A stretch of 64,000 nucleotides of DNA from Oikopleura dioica (taxonomy: Eukaryota; Chordata; Appendicularia; Copelata; Oikopleuridae): assembly GCA_907165135.1 (NCBI GenBank), contig OU015569.1, forward strand, positions 3,906,001 through 3,970,000. The letters are read 5' to 3'. A program made the position numbers and the translations under genes. Of the stretch, positions 39,430 to 51,592 are shown one piece after another (position 1 is the first letter of the stretch; each line of letters starts with the position of its first letter). A model generated the notes under the pieces. The model was given only the letters and a program-made list of their open reading frames with translations. It was not told where the DNA came from and ran no database searches.

Positions 39430-40299
39430 CTATGTCTCCATCGCTTCACTTGCGCTTAATGACATGCTTGCAAAAGCATCGCATGGTCCATCTTGGGCGA
39501 CTGCTGGATTCTCAACCACTCGCAAACTATCAAAATAATCAGTTATTTCTTGTCAGACTGACAATGTCAGTTATGTAACGAGGAAAATGTGATAATCCGC
39601 ACCTTTGAGTTTCGTAGAATCCAATGCCGTTGAGAATCATGGTAAGGTCGTCGTATTTTCCGGCAGGAAGGGTGAGATACCGCCCTGAAAATAATTGTCA
39701 TTATCAATCTCTGCTGAATGTTAGCATAATTGAGAGTGACAACATAATTCACCCTGAGATTCTATCGTATCATTTTCCTAGTTGCGTTTAACCGAGTAGC
39801 TTAAATGATTAGGTATGCGCTGGAGCAGTTCATTTGAATTTTTTTTACTTTTTAGATATTCTGATCGATTTATAAGAGTCGGCTTACAGTAAGACGCTCA
39901 GAGTGTGCTCATTGTGGCAGCCACACAAAAAACAGCGGGGTCACAAGATCACGGGGGGAATTCTCCTTTTCAAAGGCGGGCTCATTGTTTTTTCTCACTA
40001 GGGTGTTGAAAAGGCGACTGTTTACGGCATGCCCTCAGAGTACATACCTTGAAAACCCAAGTTACTGTATAAAGTCCACGCTCCATTTTCGACGATGGCG
40101 GATTTCGGGCACAAACGGCGATATCCAAGGGCAGCGAAGTTATCCGTGAAGCTCTTAAATAGAAACTGAGCTTCGCCCCTTCGAAAGATTTCATCAGTGA
40201 CATCCTCTTGTTTTCTAAAGAAACAAATGTTGTCTTTACCTGTCCGTTGCCTCCAAAGTGTCGTTCGGAAAACAACTGAATTCTGCTTGGTGGTGCCAT
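39430..40299 (-). CDS. beta-gamma-crystallin, apparently single-domain
   Basis: Greek-key calcium-binding fold. First motif MAPPSRIQLFSERHFGGN (family IxLxExxxFxG), second NGAWTLYSNLGFQGRYLTLP followed by AGKYDDLTMILNGIGFYETQ. A C-terminal exon adds SLRVVENPAVAQDGP...ASEAMET. That is one two-motif domain instead of the two domains of vertebrate lens crystallins. Tunicates are known to have a single-domain beta-gamma-crystallin, expressed in Ciona in the otolith cell and palps. The join between the first exon (to NGQ) and EDVTDEIFRRGEAQF is unclear: it needs a GG donor or a one-base change. Confidence 0.85.
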
Positions 40300-41180
40300 T
40301 TTGATGTAGTCTTTCTTCAGTTAAATATTCCTCGCGCTCTCTTGGATTTGACCGAAAACAACTCTGCCTCGTCTTGTTAATAGTTAGCCGCCAGGTGCGC
40401 CGACAAAAAGTCTAACTGAATCCTCGTTACTGCGCCGGGCGTGTGTAAACTTAGTCTTCTAGAAAAACAACGTGGCGAAGCTGGTATTCCTTTGGGGGAG
40501 CCTCTCTTCTGATTTTAGCAACCACGTGCTCTTTGGCTGTCTGGTTTATGAGTTGGGCCGACCTCTGCCCCTGGAGAGGATACGCTCTCCGCTGGGAGTG
40601 CTATCAGATTGTCGTCCTCGCATGACCCATTTTGGCGATCACATGACGTTATTAAGATGCTGACTGCAAACCCTAGAACCCCCAGGTCAAGACTAATGAC
40701 GGCCGAAATCTCAGTGATTAATTTCTTCGATAAGTTTAAATGTATTTAAACTTTCAATTTCCCCAAAAGACGACCCACACGTTTCAATATCAAGGAGCGG
40801 TAATTAAAAAACAACCCGAGTGTTTTAAGTTAACACTCGTTTTCGACATCAACAACACGTTCCTTGCTCTCACTTTAAGTAATTCATTTTGGTTTCGAAG
40901 AGAGACCTTGTCTGTTTTTGAGCCATGCTTGAATATTCAAGAATCAAAAGACATATCTGTGAGTAACAACCATTTAAGATTTAACTCACTCGAGCGGTTT
41001 CTTATAAATATTACAAAAATATATTCTTAGTACATATAAAAGTAGGTTTCTGAGCAGATTGAGTTCATTTTACTGGATGTTGAGAACGCGATTCGGTGGA
41101 ACTTTTGCGAGTTCTAAGTAATTAGAGCAGCTCGAACTGATGCAAAACAAATTTGAACATCTCAAATCGTTGTTGCTAGT
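40300..41180. other. intergenic, no gene seen
   Basis: No supportable exon. It includes the region upstream of the crystallin gene and the 3' flank of DRC1. Confidence 0.4.
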
Positions 41181-43578
41181 TCAAGTCTCTGTGCCAGGAA
41201 TTAATCTTAATACGTATGTACTTCGAACTTTGCCTTGAAGGTCTTTGTTGACTTCCATCGTCACGTACTGGTGCAATAGAACACGGAGTTCTTCGTTCTG
41301 TGTCTGCAAGCTTTCGTTGTCGCTGACGAGTCTGAAAGACAATTAGAAACGTCAAGTAGTGTGTATTCGGGTACTTACGAGGCGCGCTGGTTGAGACACT
41401 CAAAATAACTCTGCTGAGCTTTGTAAAGAGCGTTCCAGAGGATAAGCTTCTTATCGTTGATAATGTGAGACCTAAAAATATAAAGATTGAAGAGTTCAAA
41501 TCAATGATTTCAGTTCTCAGACATTCAAAGCTTGAGCACCGATAATGTGTATTTTTAGAAGTTTTAAGAGCCACGTCGCGACAGATTTTATTGTTCGCGA
41601 AAGAGGTTCATAAACATTTAAAATCGTTAGCAAGTGGGTTCGAATTGTTCCAATGATTTCCTACCTTTCCTCCCAGACTTCCCACTTGATGTCTCCCTTC
41701 GAATGGTTCGAGCTTGTGAGGCTAGTTTTCTTTCTCCTCAGCATCGCATTGTTGATGTAACTGAGAATGCCCTAAATTGAGAATTGATGAACGGCGTAAG
41801 AATGAGATCTAATCATGTCAAGTGCCCTATTCGCGTTAATGGTTATTTTATCTTCGGGTCAATTAAGTGGATAGCAAAAATACCTCGAGAGCATTATTTG
41901 GATCGGCTTTTTCACCGATCGCCCCGTAGTTCGTCATTTCCGCCATCAGCAGTTTGAGTTCAGACTCGTCGTCAATGTTGAGCGCGGCGAAAATCGCATC
42001 GATAAGAATAAGTCGTTTTTCTTCTGGCTTCAGCGGCTCGATAAGCTTGTTAAGCATGGCTTCAACCAGGAACGAGCACTCTGAGCAGAGCAAGTCAAAT
42101 GCCTGGTCAGCTTGCTTCTTGGGGATGCTAGTTTCCCCAGCAAGGATTTTTTAGCATACTCCATAGCAGATGGTCTATGTTGCTTGGAAGTGCTCTTGTT
42201 GTATTCGGGCATGACAAAGTCTACTCCAAGCTGCTGCTCGGAAATGATCTTGTCCGCCTGAAGCGTTCGATTCACCAATTCCATAAGTTCCTGCATGTTC
42301 ATCTCCCAGACCTCTCGGAACTTTTTGTTGTCAGCATCCTCGAAATGCTTCTTTTTCTTTTGGAAGTCGGCGTACTGTTGAAGCAGTCGTCGGTAATCTT
42401 CTCGAAGGTTGCATCCTTCTACGCGGGCTTTTTTCTCTTGCGCCTCGAGCTTTGATCGTAGACTGTTCAGCTGATCCTGCATTTTTGTCAAGCGACGCTT
42501 CTGCTGGCTGTTAGTGATCGTATTTTCGTCATCGCGTTTTTTGAGGACTTGGAAGTTATACTCGAGCTTCTCCTGGTTCAGCTGGTATGAAGCGCGCATA
42601 CTTTCAAGCTGTTGCTCCAGAACTTGCACGTCAGTTTCCAGCTTGATCTTTGTAGTGTGAAGGTCTTCAGCGTCCCGCAGACGGAGCCTGTCGATTTCTG
42701 ACTGTAAAATGTTTTTAAAGCGGAAGAGAGTCCTAAAGAGTTACCTGGAGTTCATCGCGGAGCTCGAACCTGTCTTCGAGATAGTTATTTTCGGTTTTGC
42801 TGAGATGTGCAGCCTTTTCACGCCACAAGTCAGTTGCTTCAACATCTTTGAACTGAGCGTCCAGAGCAGCGATGACTTGTTTTGCTTCGTCTCTGAAAGC
42901 CCGGTCCATCGTCCTGTACTGTTCCACCATTCGCTGTGTGATAATATCGAGATCATCGTACTGCTTCTTCAAGGTCTTGACGTACTCATCTTCGCTGCAT
43001 TTCAGCTCTCGATTCAGCTCAACTAGAAAAATCGTTAACTTTTAGACCAAGAGATTAGAATCACACCTATAAGCTGGTTTTTAGCGCTCAAGACTTCTTC
43101 GCATGCTTTGCATTGGTCAGTAAGCGCGTCCCGAAGTTCCTGAGGAACATCTCTTGCAAGCGATCCTGTCCATCTTCGGCGGATAGCCTCGAATTTCTCC
43201 AGATTAGCGTCAGCTTCATCCGCCAAGATTTTCATGCGACGCTTCTTCTCTTCGTGGACTTCTTTTCTCCTCTCGAACTCTCGCGCAACAGCTGCAATTT
43301 CAACGTTCGAGACGAGTTCAGTGCCTGCCTTTCTCAGAAGCGCGAGGCGGCCCTCCGACACTTTCATCTGGGGGTTCACATCGATTTGTTTCTTTTCCTC
43401 CTCGCTGAAAAGACGCGTATATTTTTTCGGAAAATAAGAAAACTTACATGACCAAGTCGGGCTGCTCCTTTGCTCGGACTCTCTGCTTGATTCTGTCCCG
43501 ACGCTCTTGCATTCTCTTCTCTTTCTCTTCTTGCTCTGTTCCCACCACCCCATCGTCATTGCGAAGTCCGGAAAACAT
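41181..43578 (-). CDS. DRC1: dynein regulatory complex subunit 1
   Basis: Core subunit of the nexin-dynein regulatory complex of motile cilia (human DRC1/CCDC164). MFSGLRNDDGVVGTEQEEKE starts after ttttcagA; coiled-coil throughout (KRRMKILADEADANLEKFEA, KIKLETDVQVLEQQLESMRA), then the family block KKFREVWEMNMQELMELVNR...LQADKIISEQQLG, a folded region LLCSECSFLVEAMLNKLIEP, and a C-terminal coiled coil LVSDNESLQTQNEELRVLLH. Seven or so exons with GT-AG introns. The T6 run on + (42147-42152) lacks one base: EYAKK|LAGETSIPKK. Neighbouring SPAG8 and RSPH1 are also axonemal. Confidence 0.92.
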
Positions 43579-43961
43579 TCTGAAAACGCAAATTCCACTC
43601 GCGGTCCCTCGAGATACCCTTCGCTAAAATCTATTTCATAGTCAATAAATCACTGTCCAGATTTGTCTCCTATCACTCTCAGATTCTGACTCATTCTCTC
43701 TTTCTCTGCGTACTTAGACAAAGTGTGCTCTCAGCAGAGATCAAACTTTGCTTTGTTGACAAAAGAGGCCCAGTAAAACTTTTCAGACGATGATCACGAG
43801 AAATTAAACGATTTGAAAAAACGGGCTTTATCATGGAAACCTCGACTGTTCCCATCCACCTTGCCATTGTTAATACGACTTCAGTTTTTGAAGAATATGA
43901 AGGCGAATATTGGACACTTATGGGTATTTAGCATTAGCATTAGAAGGCTAAACTAGCTTGA

Positions 43962-44679
43962 ATGGACCTTTCAGGATGCTCTATTTTTCTTACGCTTATG
44001 GGCTTCTTTTGGCTCCTTTCAACAGTAGGAGGAATCGGAACCATCAAAGATCTACTATGCGGGTAAAAAATTATTGTCTTCAAATATCTTAACATTTGTT
44101 CAAGTTTGGCGTGTTCTGCTGCCTGCGAAGGATGGAAAAATGTTGATTACATCACTGAAAGCGTGACGTTCTTTAGCTATTGGACCTGTTTGCCATGGAT
44201 AACCTTTACTTATTGCCTATTGACGGTAAAATGATATGGGATTCAAAATGTATCAAAATTTTGCAGCTTATAAATGGCATTCTGGGAATCTGCGCCGTTA
44301 GATTTGAGCATCTTCCGTCACTCCAAGCTTTCATGATTTTCACAGTGGTCTCCCTTGTTGTTGGTATTCTACTATTTTGGTTCTACGCATGTATCAGTGT
44401 GGCATACTCCTGTTGCCGCTGTTGCTGTGAGAAAATCATTGAAGAAATAAAGGTATTTAAAAAAAAGTTCTTATATCATCATGGTACTTTCAGGAAATGG
44501 ACGAGATGGAAAGCCAACCGGTGAATAACAATCCCACAGAAGGACAGAACAAGAAAACTGAAGAGCCCGTGGAACATAACTATTGTTGTAACTTTTTCCT
44601 ACACTTTGCAGTCCCAATGATTCTATATTTTATCTGTCTATGCATTATCCTTAGCGTTGGCTGGTCCTTTGCCTTTTGA
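43962..44679 (+). CDS. four-TM protein with cysteine cluster
   Basis: Four exons in good phase giving about 195 residues: MDLSGCSIFLTLMGFFWLLS (TM1), SVTFFSYWTCLPWITFTYC and LINGILGICA (TM2), SLQAFMIFTVVSLVVGILLF (TM3) leading directly into CCRCCCEKIIEEIKE, an acidic hydrophilic loop, and VPMILYFICLCIILSVGWSF (TM4). The clustered juxtamembrane cysteines look like palmitoylation sites. No family recognised (a tetraspan of the claudin/tetraspanin kind was considered but the signature residues are absent). It is the only plus-strand gene of this block. Confidence 0.7.
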
Positions 44680-44787
44680 AACCTCTTGAATAAACGCAAG
44701 CACGAATTCTAAGAGAAGTGGTCACAGAGTTATAAAAATAAAGTATATATTAGTAGCATAGAAAAATAATAGAGGCGCAGGATCAAA

Positions 44788-45701
44788 TTAGAGCTGGTAA
44801 GGGATATCGTCCTGCTTGTCGAGTTGGTGAACCAAGGGAGTAGAAAACTTTGCGCTTCTCTTGAATTCTTCGCCAGCTGTTCCACCGACGATCTGTCCTT
44901 TCGTAGCGCTGAAAACAACGAATAATCATTTGATTTTACAAAGCAGACTTACGTTTTGTAAGCTTCATGAAGCTGGCTCCAAACAGTGATGGGCTTTTCG
45001 TTGAGGCAAGAGGAGTCGAACTGAGGTGGTCCCGGCTGAGTAGGGATGCGAGGATTCGCGCGTCGCGCTTCAAGGCGTTGCCTTTCCTCCTAAAACCGTA
45101 GTTTAGTATCAAAGACAAGAGTGTTAAAAAAAGAGATTCATGCACTGATTTTGATGTTTCATCAAAGGGCTAGAGTAAATGTAAATAAATGAGGTAAAAG
45201 CATGCATTAAATGTGTTAAGAGTCTAACCTCTTGTTTACGCATTTCCTCTGCTCTCTAAAAATAAAATTGAAAGGCTCTGCGATACTTGAAGCGAGTGAG
45301 TTCTACCTCCTCGTCAAGAACTTCTTGCAGGGCATCTTGATATCTCTTACGGGTCAAAACGCCGGCCTGAGCCTCTTTGGGGCGGCTATCGGGCTGCTTG
45401 TAGTAATCGGCGGTAGTTGTCAAGAACTGGTGATCAGCCTTTTCTCCAGTAATCTAAAAGATCGCTCATCACAGCTCATAACTACTCAATCTATCTTACC
45501 AGATTTTTGTGGCCATTTTTAAGCTCTACGCTGGTCGAAACCTCACCGTCAGATGATCTATTCAATCTATCCTGAAATAACCAGCTAAGTCTCTCCTGCA
45601 AGAAAAACACGCTAACTTACCTCGACCCAGTTTTCTAAGAGAGTCCGACCGCCCGCATTAGGACTTCTAATCAAGTTGCAGCCAAAGGGAGGGGCGCTCA
45701 T
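44788..45701 (-). CDS. SPAG8: SPAG8-like ciliary microtubule inner protein
   Basis: Small axonemal protein. Starts MSAPPFGCNLIRSPNAGGRT, then LLENWVEDR (SPAG8 LLxNWxEER), NGHKNLITGEKAD (HGHRGLLT), YQDALQEVLDEE, and the diagnostic C-terminus KFSTPLVHQLDKQDDIPYQL (family CSFSTPV...YPYQL). SPAG8 binds inside doublet microtubules in motile cilia and sperm. Six or so exons with GT-AG introns. The start directly follows tttttagA. Assigned by recalled motif order, so confidence in the exact family is good but not absolute. Confidence 0.75.
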
Positions 45702-45861
45702 TCTAAAAATGTAAAAATGTTAATTCAGAAATTCGCGGTTTGTTCGTTTTTGTTTTATAAAAAAAGATATCAATATTAACTATATTTAGCACATCAACGA
45801 AACCCGTTGTTACAGAAATGTAGAACGAAGTCGAGGTGTGGATGAGTTGTCTTGCTTCAAT

Positions 45862-47217
45862 TTATCGTTGTCGGGGCTTGTTGAGCTTGCGAGAGACCTT
45901 GCCCAGATCTTGGTACTGGGTGGTGTACTCGGAGCGGAACACGATTCGACGACGGTCTTTATCAGTTCGCTCGACACAGTGCTCTCGCTGCATTCCCTTC
46001 AGATCTTCTTCGTCGATGTAGTTGGCCTTTAAAATTGATTTAATAAAAGAAAACGGCAATTAAAAATTACCTTGAAGACAGTCTCAACGCTGCTGTGATG
46101 CTGGAGTGGCAAGTGCCAGTGTCCGCTACCAAGGGAGGTGATGAGACGATCAGCCCAAACTGGACGTTGCTTGTCTGTTGGAATATACATATGCGGTGGG
46201 TAGCACTAGAAAGCGTCACATGTATAAATCAAATTCGCTCGCATACCTTGAAAAATCGGCTGTTAGTGGACTCGTCTCCCATTCGATCGGAGAGCCCCTG
46301 TTTGAGACAGTTCTTGCTATCTGTTGGCTTCCCTTATTGCTTCCACGAACGATTCGGCACTGAAAAACTCGAATTCATATTTAAAATAATTTTAAAGACT
46401 TACATCGGTCTCGAAAATGGGGAAGAGTGGTTCCTTCTTTGGCAAATTTTTCATCATCTCGAACAAATCGACTTCAAGCTCTGGCTTCTGTTCGCCGCTC
46501 TGGGGCTCCAAAAGGGGCACGTTGAAGACCTTCTTCTTTGGAAGTTGGCTTCTTGATAGCTGGCGAATTCGAGGCGTCGATGGCTTCTTCAACTCTTCTT
46601 CACTTTCTCGGGGAGGGAGAAGAACCAGCTAAAAAAATCAATGTTTTCTAGAGCAGACTTTGTTTACTTTCCACAATTTGGGTGAAACTTACCGGTTTCT
46701 TGCGCTTATTCTTCATAAGATCAATAATTTGGTCTTCGTGCTGCTTGCATTCAAAACGGCGAAACTGCTCCCGCTGCGCATTACGCTTTTCTGCGTCTGT
46801 GTTCAATCGAGATTGGCTAAAATTCGATGTCAAACACGCAGAATTATTATCTTACCGAATGCAGCAATATGTCTGGCCGATTTTTTGAATTTCAGCATTG
46901 GTGAGGCCAAGGCGTGGACCACGGCTCTTCTCGAATTCAGTAAATGAGCCTTCGTTAGGAGCACCGGCCCGTGTGTAGCGTCGAAAAGACTGAGGAGGAA
47001 GTTTGGGATTTATCTGCCGTTCTCTTTCCTACGAAGACTTTCAAAGCTGAATAATAAAAAAGTGACTTACCAGCCCAAGATGCGCCTTGTTTAGATTTAT
47101 CCTCTTGAACCCACTTCCTCGACTCTGCGACTGTTTGACGCCCTGGTGGGGCCTTGCACCTGAAAATACTCAAATACTTCTCTCTCGATTAAAAACGAAA
47201 AAAATACCATTCTCCAT
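45862..47217 (-). CDS. unrecognised protein, possibly ciliary
   Basis: A multi-exon chain: MENGARPHQGVKQSQ...INLNKAHLGL, ERERQINPKLPPQSFRRYTR...GQTYCCI, RQSRLNTDAEKRNAQREQF...NKRKKP, LVLLPPRESEEELKK...LFPIFETD, then KPTDSKNCLKQGLSDR...SRFFK, CYPPHMYIPTDKQRPVWADR...VETVF, and KANYIDEEDLKGMQREH...KVSRKLNKPRQR. Basic and mostly hydrophilic; no known domain. The join after FETD is unresolved, so two genes (split near 46400) are possible. A role in cilia is suggested only by its place between SPAG8 and RSPH1. Confidence 0.6.
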
Positions 47218-47428
47218 CCCTCGAAGAACTGTGCTGAGCCCCTTCTGACAAATTCGGAAAACATCAATATTACTTCTAGAAACTTTTTTCCATTTTTTTT
47301 TTTATTTCAGCGCTTTTGTGAAAATATAAATTCGTTTATGGTAGCAAAATAGAAGAATTATTCGGAAGTAGAAATCAAAAGGTCAATAGTAATAGTACAG
47401 TAAATTTACAGTAAATAGAAAAACACAC

Positions 47429-48278
47429 TTATTGAGCGGTAGCAACTGTAATTGGAGCGATGTGGTGAGCCTTCCATCTAGAAATCGAGGCTTTATTTTC
47501 ATCCTCTTCTTCTTCGCCGTCTTCAACCACGATGCTCACGTACTCGCCGTGTTGCTCGCAGCCAATGTCGAAAACGTATTTTCCAGGACTGAAGGAAATA
47601 CGAAATTTCAGTTTTTCATCATTTAAACCGTACCCGCTTATTTGGTTGGTCTTCCAGCCGCCCTGGTAGCGGTGATTTTTGTGAATGAGCTCAGCACCTC
47701 CATTTGCCTGGTCACTTTCCCACTTTCCTTTGAAGACTGTGCCGTTCTCTCTGAAAAGAAGATGTAAAGAATTCGGAACTAGTTTAGCTGTATTTACTTG
47801 AACGTGTAAGTACCATCGCCGTGGCGTTTATCATCTTTGAACTGGCCTTCGTAAGTGTCACCGTTGACATATGTGTACGTTCCTGAGAGTATTTTTGACT
47901 TCGTTTGTTTTACGAAAAAAGTTTAGTAACGTACCGATTCCATTTTTCTTGTCGTCTTCCCACTGACCGGAGTAAACTGAGCCGTCTGGGTAATACATTT
48001 TTCCCTCACCGACCTTTTTATTTCTCGAGTAGGATCCGACATATCGTGCTCCACCCTAAAATCTAAGCTCCACGGATAATTCTTAGTCTTTATACTTTGA
48101 ACTTGTAGACACCTTCGCCATGCCTTTGTCCCTTTTCGTACTGTCCTTCGTAGACATCTCCGTTGGACAAAGTCGCCTTCCCGGTGCCGTGCCGTTCCCC
48201 CGCTTCGTTCCGCTCGCCATCGTACTCGCCAAAGTAGAACTCTTGTCCGTCCTCGAATTCTGCCTCGGAATCCGACAT
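47429..48278 (-). CDS. RSPH1: radial spoke head protein 1
   Basis: MORN-repeat protein of the radial spoke head of motile cilia. After [20 protein letters not shown] come six MORN-type repeats (e.g. [59 protein letters not shown]), then [12 protein letters not shown] and [15 protein letters not shown], which match RSPH1 specifically. Five or six exons. It is shorter than human RSPH1 because the acidic C-terminal tail is mostly absent (it ends WKAHHIATVTVATAQ). Start 74 bp downstream of KXD1 on the same strand: likely an operon. Confidence 0.95.
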
Positions 48279-48351
48279 TTTAGTTCTTAGCTGAATCAAA
48301 ATAAACTGATGGATGAAGGATGAATATCTTAAATGTACAGGCAGAGCGAAG

Positions 48352-48909
48352 CTAAAAATCATCATGAGGGGGCATTGCTTTTATTATTTCCTCTTCAGCC
48401 TTTTTTATCAGCTCTGGATGCTTTGCGGCCATCTTCCGTTTGATAACTTTGAGCCGTTCGTAAGTGGCGTCCATGTCAGTCTTGAGACTGAGAACAACAG
48501 CAGTGTGGTCGTTTAGGCGTTCTGCTAGAATTGCGTAGTGGTTTCCGACGATCAGATTAGCGTTGTGAACCATTTCTCCTGTCTTCTCAAATCTAAAGCG
48601 ATTTACCAGCTTTTTATGATCAAGATAGGAAGAAAATTATGCTTGGCAAAGTGGGGATAAAATGATCACAAAGACGACTCGAGCGATAGGATGACCTTTC
48701 AAAATTATAAATTATAAAAATAGCTGCTACAATGTTGACTTGTTGGATGAAGGCAATTACTTGCCGAACAAATTTCAACTCGCTTACCTCAGAGCAGTAT
48801 CCCGCTGCGCACGTTCTACTTCTTCTATGTCCTGACGACAGAGGATCTGCGTAATATGCTCTGGAGGAGCATTACTGCCACTTTCATCGTGCTCTTGATT
48901 GCGACTCAT
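48352..48909 (-). CDS. KXD1: KxDL motif-containing protein 1
   Basis: Subunit of BORC/BLOC-1-related complexes that position lysosomes. Two exons: [20 protein letters not shown]...RDTALR and [19 protein letters not shown]...KAMPPHDDF. The helix ending [20 protein letters not shown] matches the KxDL domain (KRDLDSIFRRIRTLKGK in human), although the motif itself reads KTDM. About 115 residues. The intron is about 200 nt. It is the probable first gene of an operon with RSPH1. Confidence 0.85.
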
Positions 48910-49283
48910 TGCGCGCCCTGTTTCGGAAAAATCTTTTCCCCGTTGCTGGGGCGACGGAATACACCTCCACTCCTCTGTTCACGAAACTAACAAAATCGCC
49001 AGTTTTTCTTAACACAAAAAAGTCAAAATAGCCTCCGTGTCGTCACAGATTATTGACTCTGTAGTGAGCTGTTGTGATGGTCACATCAGAATTTTGGAGA
49101 AGTGCATACAAAAGAATACATTTTTCTTTCGCAAGTCTTTATTATGGTCGAAGTAAGAGCTCGAGAAGAACAAAAAGCGACAAGAAATAATACTTGGTCC
49201 AGGAAGAAATGACGGTGTTTTTTTCGAATTGCAGTGAAAGAGCTTAATTGTTCTGGGTATAAGGAGATACGTCGTCTTTGCTT

Positions 49284-49429
49284 TTAGTAGCTGAATATCA
49301 TCCAAACCATAACAGTGAGCACTGACATAGCAAACATGTAAAGCGCCCCTTTGAAAATTGAGCTATTGAGCCGTGAATAAGTATTTTTTCTTAATTACCG
49401 ATCAGCAAAGATAAACGCTGGTGTTCCAT
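49284..49429 (-). CDS. 31-residue single-TM micropeptide
   Basis: Two exons, MEHQRLSLLI and GALYMFAMSVLTVMVWMIFS Y-stop, joined across a 50-nt GT-AG intron in correct phase (ATC G|GG GCG). A short polar N-terminus and one hydrophobic helix. The start follows an attag acceptor by about 16 nt. Length and layout resemble sarcolipin-type SERCA regulators and other tiny ER/mitochondrial membrane subunits, but no diagnostic residues allow a family call. Splicing in frame and full use of both exons argue that it is real. Confidence 0.55.
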
Positions 49430-51592
49430 TGTGAGAAAATTGTAGTAGCTAATACAGTTATCTCGTTGTCGGGTAAAATCGTTCCCGCTCAAAGCCGGGC
49501 TATCAATCGAGATTCGATGCTCATCAAAATAATTAAGTTATCAGTAAATATTAGCCCTGACTTAAAATATACCCAGTGTGTATATTGCTAGAAGAGGTTA
49601 AGACTGGTTGATATCAAGGAAGACTTATACTTCAAAATTCGAGAGCATAGAAGAAAATTGACAGTTTCTTAACCTACACCTGTAGTAGACATCCTTCTTG
49701 AATGAATGGGATGCGTCTCTTATTAATAGGATGAAATGCTATCAATATCGATTTTTCTACACATATTTCCTACTCTCCTTGAAAGTGAGAACTCGTCTAG
49801 CTGCAGCATGTATTTCTTATATTTTTCAGTCAACTGGCAAAGATGAGACCAGGGAGATGAAATTCAAGATGACCAAGCCGTCAAAATCAATCATCGCTTT
49901 CAATATATTTAATTTATCTTCCATCAAAGTAAAATCAAAGCAAAAAGAAAATATTTTTCCAGTCGTCTCCATCTAATCCTTAGTTCAATAAGAATCTATT
50001 TTCGAGTGAAGATTCAATCTCGTATTTAATTTGGACGCGCACAAAAAGTGGATATATTTCAAATATGTAGCGCCTGGGAAAGAAAGATGATTCCATTGAC
50101 TCTACTATGTCCACATCCGTAGTAGATGGATGAATTCCCTTTGTACCCCCCAAGAATTTTAGAACAGAGCAATTAAGGCCCTCATAAATAGGCGCAAGTT
50201 AAAGTGGTTTAGTTTACGAGCCCACGTGAACTAATAAGAGACAGACAATGAGAAGTTAACGAGCCATTGCGACAACGGATTTTACGCGGCGGCGATACCG
50301 CAGCCGATCTCCTATCCGTATTACTCGCCACCGGCCCATGTTTCGTTTTTCGACTATTGAGTTATTGTAGAGTTGTGTTTACTAACTTTGAGAGAAAAAA
50401 AAGGATGAAAGCTTTTAGTTAACAAAGGGAGTCGCCTCTGCTCGTGGAGCTATGGGAGTGAGATGGTGTGCTTGAGTGTTGACTATCGGCTTCGGGTTTG
50501 GGCCCGCGTTCGTGGAGGCGGGTATCGGGTGAAAAAGAAAGACAACCGAAGGAACACACAGAGAATGAGAGCTACTTCAACCAACTAAACAGTGAAATTA
50601 ACATAACACCGCCTTGTCTGGTGAAAAGAGAGAGAAAGAGAACTCGCCGAGAGAAAATTATCTGCGCCATTTGTGTGAAAGAATAATGGACAATCCAAAT
50701 GCGCCTCCTCTTTTCGCAGGGACCGATCGACCATAATGCGATGTTTGACCCTTTCGGGTTGTTGTACCCAGGGGACTGGGTGAAACTTCGTAGATTTGGT
50801 CACTCGGCTCTAGATCGAGACCTCGACTGACGCGCCTCGTAATTTTACTATAACAGCGTTAGTGAGATGGAAACGCTAACTGAAAATGATTAGATGGCGC
50901 CTGCTTCGTTGAAGAACAGTAAAACCTTGCAAACTCACGTGAAACACAATTGCAAAGCTTTCTGTCCTTTACCGAATCGGGGAGAAGTATTCGACGACAT
51001 CGAAATCAAGGAAGACAAAACAAGGAGGAACTTAGTAGTACACTCTGGGTAACAGTGGCGGATTAATGGCCTTGCGTGAAACTTTGACGCTTGTACCAAG
51101 TCTGTTAACGCCGTTGTAACCGATACGTGGACACGATCGACAGACCATCTTTCCTTCGAGAATAAGGCAATTGCCGTTTAGTTTGCCCGTAGAGCAACAT
51201 AGTAATCGCTTAATTATGGTCATAACTTTAGTTGCGACTATAATTCTGAACGAGGCAATTCATCATTTTCCGCAAAGCGCAAATATTTACTTAGCACGGA
51301 TGAGCTCGAGCTGGACGGTCAATAGCAATCAGTCATTCTTCGGAAGCGACTGGATTGAAGCTTTAGTCAAATACGAAGCCTGGTTAGTTGAAATTCGATT
51401 ACTAAGAATTTCTTCTACTCTCAAAAATGGTAATAATCCAAATGACAATTGCAAGGAAGTCTGAGGTCAATTTTAATTCAAGGAAGGAATTTATTTACCA
51501 ATAGAGCAATATTTAGAAGACACAGTAAGACAGTCATTAAGTACTAAAAGAAGCGGATTCGAGAATAGACAGAATAAAAGAAGGAATAATCG
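49430..51592. other. intergenic with one possible orphan frame
   Basis: Mostly non-coding. A plus-strand frame 51171-51464 (MPFSLPVEQHSNRLIMVITL...) has a signal-anchor-like hydrophobic run but no splice, homology or neighbour support. GC-richer DNA at 50270-50530 may be a promoter region. Confidence 0.35.

Noticed and set aside
51171-51464. 97-codon plus-strand orphan gene
   Set aside because: A hydrophobic run alone is weak evidence; no splice, family or operon context.
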